Assembly (NCBI GenBank): GCA_002408185.1
Contig: DHQV01000007.1
Span: 27,431 to 46,735 of the forward strand
Reading direction: 5' to 3'
DNA from: Deltaproteobacteria bacterium UBA5329
GTDB lineage: Bacteria > Desulfobacterota > Syntrophorhabdia > Syntrophorhabdales > Syntrophorhabdaceae
DNA: 19,305 nucleotides
The number at the start of each line of letters is the position of its first letter. The first letter of the stretch is position 1. Below are positions 9,569 through 15,104 of this stretch, one piece after another. Under the pieces are notes generated by a model. It was not told the DNA's origin. It ran no database searches and saw only the letters and a program-made list of their open reading frames with translations. Both the position numbers and the translations under genes were made by a program.

Positions 9569-9632
9569 GAAAACTCCCCCATATGCTTTTATGGCGAGGA
9601 ATTAAGACCACACCTGCGTGCAGGATGCAGGA

Positions 9633-10778
9633 TCATTGCTTCAATTTCCCGCCGTCGATAACGTTGTCGATACCATCGACAACTATCCTGTCACCACTTT
9701 TTATCCCCGACAAAACTTCAACCTGGTCGCCGACCGGTTTGCCGGTCTTTACAAGCCGGTAGCTGATCACGCCTTTTGTATCTGCGGTATAGATGCCTGT
9801 GAGCTGACCTTTTTCAACAATTGCTTTCCTGGTGACAAGTATTGTTTCTTTTTGCCCTCCCGGAAGAAAAACCTTTGCGGACAATCCCGATCTCAGGCCA
9901 TTTCCGCCGATGAGGACCTCCATGTTGAAGGTCCGGGTGGACGGGTCCACTGCGGGTGCGATGCGGGATATTTTCCCCGTCCGTGTTTCGCCCAATGAAT
10001 CCACGTAAACAGGGACGCTCATTCCGATCGAAAGATTTTTATAGGACCTTTCATCGGCGTTTACCTCGATCGTGAACCGAGAAATGTCTTCCACGGTCAT
10101 GATCGGTATGCCGGGCACCGCCATGCTTCCTTCGTCAATTTTTTTGGCGGTTACAATTCCCGCATACGGGGACCTGATCTTTGTAAAACCATGATAGGCC
10201 CGGGCCTCTTCCTGCATCGCCCTTGCCCTTTCCAGTGTCTGCTGTGCGCGCCCGTATTCGGTGTCCGCCACTTTCTTCTGTGTTTCGATCTGGTCGAATT
10301 CATGCCGGGATACAACTTTTTCTTCAAATAACTTTGAATATCTCTGCCATGTGACATCCGCCAGGGACCTCTGGTCCCTCGCTACATCGAGCGCCTTCTC
10401 GGCTTCTTTATAGCCGGCTTCTGCGGCCAGCCTCTTTTGCATGACATCGGAATCGTCGAGATACACGAGAATGTCACCGGCCCTCACCCTGTCGCCTTCT
10501 CTGGCACATATCTTTTTTACCGTTGCCATCAAACGGCTGGAGATAATACCGATATTTTTCGCCTTGACTGTCCCTGAGGTCTCATAAGCAGCGGTTGTGA
10601 CGGCCGGGGTGACCGTTTGGAGCGTGACTCGCGATATTTCCTTCCTGGCGGGTTCGACATTGCCCGGTTTTATCTTGCCCTTGCATGATACTGAGGCGAG
10701 AATGGCCGCGATACAAAGGAGCGCGGCCCCGCTCATGATGCATGTTTTGGTGGCGTTAATCCGTATCCTGTTTTTCAT
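9633..10778 (-). CDS. RND efflux periplasmic adaptor (membrane fusion protein), probable lipoprotein (system 1)
   Basis: Periplasmic adaptor that joins the RND pump to the outer membrane channel; 381 residues. The N-terminus is basic, then hydrophobic, ending in LASVSC with C32, a loose lipobox, so lipid anchoring is likely but not certain. A lipoyl-like half motif EGDRVRAGDILVYLDDSDV lies near residues 93-112, followed by a long helical hairpin rich in Ala, Glu, Gln and Arg (about 115-205), the returning lipoyl half IRSPYAGIVTAKKIDEG, and beta-barrel and membrane-proximal regions to the C-terminus. The ATG at 10776-10778 overlaps the TGA of the upstream outer membrane factor gene by 4 bases (ATGA), indicating translational coupling. 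Confidence 0.92.
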   Translation of the reverse strand: MKNRIRINATKTCIMSGAALLCIAAILASVSCKGKIKPGNVEPARKEISRVTLQTVTPAVTTAAYETSGTVKAKNIGIISSRLMATVKKICAREGDRVRAGDILVYLDDSDVMQKRLAAEAGYKEAEKALDVARDQRSLADVTWQRYSKLFEEKVVSRHEFDQIETQKKVADTEYGRAQQTLERARAMQEEARAYHGFTKIRSPYAGIVTAKKIDEGSMAVPGIPIMTVEDISRFTIEVNADERSYKNLSIGMSVPVYVDSLGETRTGKISRIAPAVDPSTRTFNMEVLIGGNGLRSGLSAKVFLPGGQKETILVTRKAIVEKGQLTGIYTADTKGVISYRLVKTGKPVGDQVEVLSGIKSGDRIVVDGIDNVIDGGKLKQ

Positions 10779-12121
10779 TCCATCCCCAGGTCCTTCAAGA
10801 TGGTGCCGCTTTCGTAGGAAAGGTTGACAACAGCGAGCTTATACTCGTTCTCGCGGGCCACGGCGTCCGCCCGGGCGCGATTTACGTTCAGCTGGACGTC
10901 TATAAGGTCAACGACCGGCGACAGGGAATTTTCATATCGTGACCTTACAAGTCTTTTCCCTTCTTCTGCGGCTTTCAAAGCCGACAAAGAAAGTTCGGCA
11001 GTTTTTTTCGCTTCCTCCACGGCAAGATAAGATTCTTCGATCTTGAAGGCGATGAATTCTTCCAACCCTTTTAGCCGTTCACTCACTTCCGCCATCTGAT
11101 GCTGGGCTTTTCGCCTCTCTGATTCACGGCTGAACCCGTCAAAAAGGTTCCATCTCAAAAAGGCCATGAACTGCCAGCTGTAACCCTCCGACCCAAAGAG
11201 CTTCCTGTGATCGTTGTACTGATAGGAACCACCGACGCCGATCCAGGGCAAGTACGCGGACTCGGCGATGCGGACATTCGTTTGTGCTGTCTTGCGGCGT
11301 ATTTGAAGGGCGCTGATGTCGCGGCGCGATGCGGATGCCTTGATGTAATATTCGAGTTCGCGAAGTTCAAGCGGCACGGTATCGTCCGCCGAACTTACAG
11401 GGGCCGACCTGCCGATGAGAAGCCCGAGCCGACGTTTTGCCACTGCATAGTCTTTTTCGGCAGTGACCTTTTTCTGCTCGGCCTCGATCAGGCCCGTGCG
11501 GGTCCTCAAGCAGTCTGAATAAAGGCCCATGCCGTGCTTGTACCGGACCTCTGCGATCCTCGCGTGTTCCCGGGCATCTTCGACGGCCTTCTGCCCGACC
11601 ATGACATATTGCCGTGCGACATGTGTCTTAAGGTATGCACGGGCGACGTTCAGGGTGATCTCTTCCTTCTTTCGAATGAAGTCTTCATTATGGGCGGAAA
11701 ATTCGGATCGGGCGGCCGCGAGCCCGAGGAACGACTTCATCACAAATACGGGCTGTTCGAAAGAAAAGGACGTCTGATAATCATTCGTTGCCCGGGGGTA
11801 GTTCAGGCTGTCGATCGCAAAATCTGCCGCAGCAAATCGCTGCTGGTTCAACTTCATCGTGAAAACGGAGGGAGGATTGTTTGTCCTCGTCGCCTTCTCC
11901 TCGAAGAAGACCTTCGGGAGGATCTGGCTGCGCGCTATCCCGATATTTTCCCTCTGGGCCCAAAGGCTATTTCTCGATGCCCGCAATTCTCTATTTTCCT
12001 CGAGAGCGACATCGAGGACTTGGGGAAATGTCATCTGAATATCCTGGCACAGGCCGGGAAAATAATTCACAGCGGTCAGTATCAGGACCACCGCGAAGAC
12101 CCGGCAAACAAATATCGGCAT
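10775..12121 (-). CDS. TolC-like outer membrane efflux protein (system 1)
   Basis: Outer membrane channel of the tripartite exporter; 448 residues. An N-terminal signal peptide (about residues 1-25, hydrophobic core VFAVVLILTAV) is followed by two repeats of the outer-membrane-factor fold: long amphipathic helices rich in Ala, Glu, Arg and Lys, with ARAYLKTHVARQ in the first repeat and the typical RSRYENSLSPVVDLIDVQ plus LNVNRARADAVARENEYKLAV in the second. ATG at 12119-12121. It is the first gene of the operon, with its stop overlapping the adaptor start. A promoter and a candidate operator lie just upstream. The same channel could also serve the second RND system in this window, which has no outer membrane factor of its own. 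Confidence 0.92.
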   Translation of the reverse strand: MPIFVCRVFAVVLILTAVNYFPGLCQDIQMTFPQVLDVALEENRELRASRNSLWAQRENIGIARSQILPKVFFEEKATRTNNPPSVFTMKLNQQRFAAADFAIDSLNYPRATNDYQTSFSFEQPVFVMKSFLGLAAARSEFSAHNEDFIRKKEEITLNVARAYLKTHVARQYVMVGQKAVEDAREHARIAEVRYKHGMGLYSDCLRTRTGLIEAEQKKVTAEKDYAVAKRRLGLLIGRSAPVSSADDTVPLELRELEYYIKASASRRDISALQIRRKTAQTNVRIAESAYLPWIGVGGSYQYNDHRKLFGSEGYSWQFMAFLRWNLFDGFSRESERRKAQHQMAEVSERLKGLEEFIAFKIEESYLAVEEAKKTAELSLSALKAAEEGKRLVRSRYENSLSPVVDLIDVQLNVNRARADAVARENEYKLAVVNLSYESGTILKDLGME

Positions 12122-12151
12122 ACCGGACCTCGTGGAGCAGGGAATATAATC

Positions 12152-12179
12152 ATTATGTCAAAGCTCGGCGGATTGTCAA
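12152..12179 (-). promoter_or_regulatory. Sigma70-type promoter of the tolC-adaptor-RND operon
   Basis: Read on the minus strand, TTGACA (12179-12174, perfect -35) is followed after 16 bases by CATAAT (12157-12152, 5 of 6 to the -10 consensus). The expected transcription start near 12145 leaves a leader of about 24 bases before the ATG at 12121. An inverted repeat straddles the -35 box. Confidence 0.65.
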
Positions 12180-12189
12180 TACCGAGCTT
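12161..12189. promoter_or_regulatory. Candidate repressor operator (8+8 inverted repeat over the -35 box)
   Basis: AAGCTCGG (12161-12168) and CCGAGCTT (12182-12189) are perfect inverted repeats separated by 13 bases; arm centres are 21 bases apart, about two helical turns. The -35 hexamer of the efflux promoter (12174-12179) lies between the arms. Because it is upstream of the predicted start sites on both strands, it would act as DNA, not as an RNA hairpin. The layout is typical of a dimeric repressor site such as those of TetR-family regulators. No regulator gene is in the window, so the protein is unknown. Confidence 0.5.
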
Positions 12190-12247
12190 GTCCTCTCTCT
12201 CGAGACAGGCAGGTCAATGCGCCGCTTCTCCTCCTGTTTTCCCGGAC

Positions 12248-12276
12248 TTGTCGATCGTCGCTCTCGTGAATATGTT
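12248..12276 (+). promoter_or_regulatory. Possible promoter of the Slp-family lipoprotein gene
   Basis: TTGTCG (12248-12253) and TATGTT (12271-12276), 17 bases apart, each match the sigma70 consensus at 4 of 6 positions. The Shine-Dalgarno sequence at 12284-12291 would lie almost at the transcript start, so the leader would be very short. Weak. Confidence 0.35.
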
Positions 12277-12297
12277 GTGTCATAGAGGAGGGTGTTC

Positions 12298-12822
12298 ATG
12301 AAACGAATCGCGATGACGATCCTGCTGGTTTTCAGCATTGCGTCGTGTACCTCGGCTATACGTCCGGACCTCATGGAGCAGGGTAACAGAAATCCGTCTC
12401 TTGCCGCTCTCATTCAGAGCCCGGAAATGTACCGCGACCAGCTTTTCATCCTCGGCGGGATTGTTGCCCGCACGACACTTAAAGCGGAAGGCTCGGAGAT
12501 TGAGGCCCTCTACGTGCCGGTAGACGGCTGGGGGTATCCTCAGGACATCACGTCTTCGAATCAACGCTTCCTGGCGCTCTACCCGCGGGAAAAGGGTATC
12601 CTTGACCCCCTTGTTTATCATAAGAACAGGGGGATCAGTATAGCAGGCGTTTTCACGGGGGTTGTCACAGGAAGGGTTGACGAGATGGAATACGTGTTCC
12701 CGATGTTCAGGATAATGCAGATCTACCTCGAGCCAAAAAGACCGCCGCCGACTGTTTATTATTACTATCCATCGCCTTACATAGGACCTGGCTGGTGGGG
12801 ATATTCCTGGGGGCCCTGGTAA
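12298..12822 (+). CDS. Slp-family outer membrane lipoprotein
   Basis: Probable outer-membrane-anchored lipoprotein of the Slp/YeaY family, whose E. coli member is starvation-induced; molecular role not well known. 174 residues from the ATG at 12298, chosen because GAGGAGGG (12284-12291) has proper spacing to it, whereas an in-frame GTG at 12292 directly abuts that sequence. The signal peptide ends in the lipobox IASC with C17. The body has the Slp pattern: a short segment on 'Q-SPEMYRDQLFILGGIVA', then YVPVDGWG, 'GILDP' and 'VTGRVDEMEYVFPMFRIMQI'. The C-terminal tail (about the last 22 residues) is very rich in Tyr, Trp, Pro and Gly. It is divergent from the efflux operon and shares its intergenic region. 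Confidence 0.85.
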   Translation: MKRIAMTILLVFSIASCTSAIRPDLMEQGNRNPSLAALIQSPEMYRDQLFILGGIVARTTLKAEGSEIEALYVPVDGWGYPQDITSSNQRFLALYPREKGILDPLVYHKNRGISIAGVFTGVVTGRVDEMEYVFPMFRIMQIYLEPKRPPPTVYYYYPSPYIGPGWWGYSWGPW

Positions 12823-12843
12823 GGGCGGTGATCCCGTTTTTTT
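12798..12843 (+). terminator. Possible terminator after the Slp-family gene
   Basis: GGGAT (12798-12802) can pair with ATCCC (12831-12835), with an inner GCCC/GGGC pairing, followed by T7 at 12837-12843. The 5' arm lies inside the end of the coding region. The stem is interrupted, so this is tentative. Confidence 0.35.
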
Positions 12844-12940
12844 GTAACAGCTCTTCATGATCAATTTTGGACCAGACAGACATTCGAATCCGGTCGAGGG
12901 AGATGCCGGTTTCATGATATAGTGCAGCAGGAGGCATACC

Positions 12941-13252
12941 ATGAACGAGGAAAGGGACAGATTTCTCACCGAGGCTATGGGAATGTGCTGGCACGACTTT
13001 GATCCGGACGATCATATAAACACATATTCTCTCGAGGCATACATCTGCAAAAAGTGCAAAGGTTTTATCCTGGGAAATAATGACTTTTCAGTCGAAGAAG
13101 ATTTTTCACGGCTCCTCGATTGGGTGAAGGGCCAGAAGCGATTTCAGAAACTCCTGGCCCGTTTCAGCGAACCTGATTTTAAGGATGCGGGAAAGGGACA
13201 GTCAGCCAGAGATAAATTTGCCGATGAACTGTATCTTTTTCTGAAGCAATGA
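12941..13252 (+). CDS. Small protein with C-x-H...CxxC pattern, resembling phage-type small proteins
   Basis: 103 residues, soluble, no signal peptide. ATG at 12941 with GGAGG (12929-12933) 7 bases upstream. The N-terminus FLTEAMGMCWHDF, then CKKC (C36, C39), then NNDFSVEEDFSRLLDWVKGQ, follows the layout of short proteins I associate with the phage 'ABA sandwich' group (xLTEAMGECWHxx ... CxxC ... DFSTWEGFGKLWEWAQ). This is from memory and not a verified match. C16, H18, C36 and C39 could bind a metal. The C-terminal half (60-103) is basic and helical. It lies alone between the Slp gene and the convergent BON gene. Function unknown. Confidence 0.75.
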   Translation: MNEERDRFLTEAMGMCWHDFDPDDHINTYSLEAYICKKCKGFILGNNDFSVEEDFSRLLDWVKGQKRFQKLLARFSEPDFKDAGKGQSARDKFADELYLFLKQ

Positions 13253-13276
13253 TATCGCATTAGTGGATCATTTTTT
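13248..13276 (+). terminator. Weak terminator-like hairpin between convergent genes
   Basis: AATGAT (13248-13253) pairs with ATCATT (13267-13272) around a 13-base loop and runs into T4 (13273-13276). It covers the stop codon of the 103-residue gene and that of the convergent BON gene. The stem is AT-rich, so efficiency is doubtful. Confidence 0.3.
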
Positions 13277-13576
13277 CAGCTGGAGGCGGTTGTCTACCTT
13301 CTTCACCCCTTTTACGCTTCGCGCAATATGAGCCGCACGGTTTATCTGCTCACGGGTATCCACGGCCCCGATCAGTGTCACTGTGCCCTCAAATGTCTGA
13401 ACTGTGACAGCGAGGCCTTTCGTCACGTCATCCGCGAGCAGTCTCGTTTTGACCTCGGTAGTGATCGCGGCGTCGTCGACAACCTCTCCGGCCGATCTGC
13501 CCGCAGGCGTCTGGCATCCGGTGAATGCCGCCGCAACGAAGAGGACGGCCACGGATAAAAGCAATAGTTTCTTCAT
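13268..13576 (-). CDS. BON-domain lipoprotein (OsmY-like)
   Basis: 102 residues. The signal peptide MKKLLLLSVAVLFVAAAFTGC ends in the lipobox FTGC with C21, so the mature protein is predicted to be a lipoprotein of the cell envelope. Residues about 36-100 form one BON domain: DAAITTEVKTRLLADD, VTVQTFEGTVTLIGAVDT, then AAHIARSVKGVKKVDNRL. In E. coli, OsmY and other BON proteins are periplasmic and linked to osmotic or envelope stress; the binding partner here is unknown. ATG at 13574-13576 with AGGAGGGT upstream. It is convergent with the 103-residue gene and divergent from the selenoprotein gene. Confidence 0.9.
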   Translation of the reverse strand: MKKLLLLSVAVLFVAAAFTGCQTPAGRSAGEVVDDAAITTEVKTRLLADDVTKGLAVTVQTFEGTVTLIGAVDTREQINRAAHIARSVKGVKKVDNRLQLKK

Positions 13577-13770
13577 AATATACCCTCCTGTTCAAAGAAT
13601 TTTTACCTGCCGCATAGAGGTGCCGTAATGTACCATACGACGCCGTCTTCACGTTAAAACCTAAGATTTTCCACGATCAAGTCAACGGGCTGTGATCGAA
13701 AACGCTTGATTATCAATGACTTTGACGCCGTTGGGAGCAAGCTTCACACCACCCGTATTTCCGGGCCGGG

Positions 13771-13799
13771 TTGCCTGAGGCCGGAAGAGTCCTTATATT
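13771..13799 (+). promoter_or_regulatory. Sigma70-type promoter of the selenoprotein operon
   Basis: TTGCCT (13771-13776, 4 of 6 to the -35 consensus) and TATATT (13794-13799, 5 of 6 to the -10 consensus) with exactly 17 bases between. The expected start near 13806 gives a leader of about 22 bases. The rest of the gap 13577-13770 shows nothing I can name. Confidence 0.55.
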
Positions 13800-13814
13800 T
13801 CGGAGAATAAGACC

Positions 13815-13823
13815 AAAGGAGGT
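13815..13823 (+). promoter_or_regulatory. Strong ribosome binding site fixing the selenoprotein start
   Basis: AAAGGAGGT is a near-perfect anti-SD match 4 bases before the ATG at 13828. It is the main argument that translation begins there, upstream of the in-frame TGA, and not at the internal ATG at 13942. Confidence 0.8.
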
Positions 13824-13827
13824 AATT

Positions 13828-14397
13828 ATGGCAGAGGTCCGGTGGTTAAATGACATGAACGAGGCCCTTCAGCGGGCGAAGAATGAGAAAAAACCGGTAT
13901 TGCTCGATTTCTTCAATCCGGGCTGAATTGGTTGCAAGCAGATGGGTGCAGTTACGTACCCGGATGAAAAGGTAGCCGCGTTTATCAACGCGCGCACGGT
14001 CCCGGTCCAGATGGCTTATGATGCGAAGCCTTATGCCGACGATTTCAACATCCAGTGGACACCGGCCGTTATCTTGCTGGATGAGGACGGCAAAGAACAC
14101 TTCCGCACGACCGGTTTCCTTCCGCCCGAAGAATTCATCCCTTCACTACTTCTTGGAATGCTCAAGGTACACTTCGATCTGAAGCAATTTCGGGAGGCCA
14201 TCGATGTCGGGGATACATTGACAAAGGAGTATCCGAAAAGCAAGGTGGTCCCCGAGACGATCTTCTGGCAGGGTGTCGCGAATTACGAGGACACGCATGA
14301 TCCGTCGCATCTGAAAGCGGCGTATAAAAAACTGAAGGCAGAGCATCCCTCGAGCGAGTGGGCAATTCGGGCCGAACCGTACGATCTTTTGCGGTGA
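13828..14397 (+). CDS. Selenocysteine-containing thioredoxin-fold protein with C-terminal TPR-like region (TGA at codon 33 read as Sec)
   Basis: 189 residues if the in-frame TGA at 13924-13926 is read as selenocysteine. A plain ORF search sees only 13942-14397. Residues 1-110 look like a thioredoxin fold of the Thioredoxin_7 kind: KKPVLLDFFNPG, the redox motif U33-I-G-C36-K-Q-M, then 'YPDEKVAAFIN', and the cis-Pro loop IQWTP with P79 leading to AVILLDEDGKE. Sec sits where the attacking Cys of CxxC belongs. Residues about 115-185 are helical and TPR-like (KQFREAIDVGDTLTKEYP; LKAAYKKLKAEHPSSEWA). There is no signal peptide, so it is probably cytoplasmic. The frame is open on both sides of the TGA with continuous homology-like sense, and a SECIS-like hairpin follows. 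It is the first gene of a likely three-gene unit. The alternative is a pseudogene or an error from TGC; the SECIS argues against this. Confidence 0.85.
13943..13962 (+). promoter_or_regulatory. Bacterial SECIS-like hairpin downstream of the Sec UGA
   Basis: UGGGUGC (13943-13949) pairs with GUACCCG (13956-13962) in 7 base pairs (two G-U wobbles) around the 6-base loop AGUUAC. The loop contains the GU typical of SelB-binding apical loops. The loop starts 23 bases after the TGA, in the range known for bacterial SECIS elements, and the element lies inside the coding region. Confidence 0.7.
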
Positions 14398-14438
14398 TCC
14401 TGCAGGATTTTTGACTCGATGAAGAGAAGGGGGACATT

Positions 14439-14936
14439 GTGACGATACGAAGCTATATCAGGGCCACATGCCTTGCCGCGCTTGTCTTATTGGCCCTGGG
14501 CGGCTTTCTTCTTCATCTTCGCATCCATCCTTTCACGGAAAATACATCATTTTTGACGAACTTCTCAGCCGGTATTCTGAGCATCGTCATTGTCCCGCTT
14601 CTCTTTTTGCGGAAGGGAACGATCCATTACGGGTATGTTCTTAACGGGTTCATTGCCATTGTGGGCACGGTCACGATGGCCCACTTCAGCCTGGCACAGC
14701 CGCCCTCATCGCTTACGCCAGCCAGCATGCTTCTCAAGACGACGCTTCCCGACATCCTGATATTGTGGGGCAAATTCTTTATCGGCAAGATATTGTTCGA
14801 CTGTGAGGTCTTCGGCTACAATAAGGCCGTTGAAAAAAAAGGCGTATCATGCCGCTATCCAAACCTCGGCTGGTGGTGTGTTCACCTCATGGCCGTAGCC
14901 GTGGTCTACTACGTGGGGCATTTATTGGGGAAATAA
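14439..14936 (+). CDS. Unrecognised multi-spanning membrane protein
   Basis: 165 residues, starting at GTG 14439 with AAGGGGG 5-6 bases upstream. I do not recognise the family. Hydrophobic segments lie at about 8-27, 40-57, 65-84, 100-119 and 146-162, suggesting four or five membrane helices. Cys residues are at 11, 122, 138 and 147. C122 (FDCEVFGY) and C138 (GVSCRYPNLGWW) lie in the loop between the last two helices. It follows the selenoprotein stop by 41 bases without a terminator and precedes the 31-residue gene by one base, so the three are likely co-transcribed. A link between its thiols and the selenoprotein is only a hypothesis. Confidence 0.8.
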   Translation: MTIRSYIRATCLAALVLLALGGFLLHLRIHPFTENTSFLTNFSAGILSIVIVPLLFLRKGTIHYGYVLNGFIAIVGTVTMAHFSLAQPPSSLTPASMLLKTTLPDILILWGKFFIGKILFDCEVFGYNKAVEKKGVSCRYPNLGWWCVHLMAVAVVYYVGHLLGK

Positions 14937-14937
14937 T

Positions 14938-15033
14938 ATGAATATGTTCAGGATATTCTCGATAAACTGGTGGATACTTCATATACTCGCCACTGCGTTT
15001 TTTCTCTGGCTGGGATATTCCACACATTTCTGA
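14938..15033 (+). CDS. 31-residue hydrophobic mini-protein, coupled to the upstream membrane protein gene
   Basis: ATG 14938 to TGA 15031-15033. Its ATG comes one base after the TAA of the preceding gene (TAATATG), so translation is probably coupled; there is no separate strong Shine-Dalgarno sequence. The sequence starts MNMFRIFSINWWILHIL and continues with ATAFFLWLGYSTHF: one membrane helix with a polar or basic N-terminus, an NWW motif and two His residues (H17 and H30). Its composition and coupling suggest a real small subunit or accessory peptide of the membrane protein, but I cannot name a family. Confidence 0.6.
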   Translation: MNMFRIFSINWWILHILATAFFLWLGYSTHF

Positions 15034-15036
15034 ACG

Positions 15037-15073
15037 AAAAATTTCGGCAGGGTGAGTCTTCAGCGGCCCTGCC
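15037..15073 (-). terminator. Terminator of the second RND operon
   Basis: GGCAGGG (15046-15052) and CCCTGCC (15067-15073) form a perfect 7-base-pair stem with a 14-base loop. Read on the minus strand, the stem is followed after GAAA by T5 (15041-15037). It sits between the stop codon of the RND gene (15105) and that of the 31-residue gene (15033) and may also slow plus-strand transcription, though no U-tract follows in that direction. Confidence 0.5.
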
Positions 15074-15104
15074 CGACAGAGATTGGCCCGTTCGTATCGG
15101 AAGT

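Noticed and set aside
9613..9624. CCTGCGTGCAGG palindrome between pump 1 and its adaptor
   Set aside because: Stem of only four pairs with a 4-base loop and no T-tract; no evidence of function.
13706..13716. TTGAT-T-ATCAA inverted repeat between the BON and selenoprotein genes as an FNR-type box
   Set aside because: FNR sites need four bases between TTGAT and ATCAA; here there is one. Short palindromes of this size are expected by chance.
13942..14397. Gene starting at the internal ATG 13942
   Set aside because: It has no Shine-Dalgarno sequence and would cut off the first half of the thioredoxin fold including the redox motif; the ATG is the Met of the conserved CKQM.
15031..15073. TGA of the 31-residue gene as a second selenocysteine codon, with the GGCAGGG/CCCTGCC hairpin as its SECIS
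   Set aside because: The extension would run antisense through the end of the RND gene, has no recognisable sense, and the hairpin with its minus-strand T-tract is better explained as a terminator.
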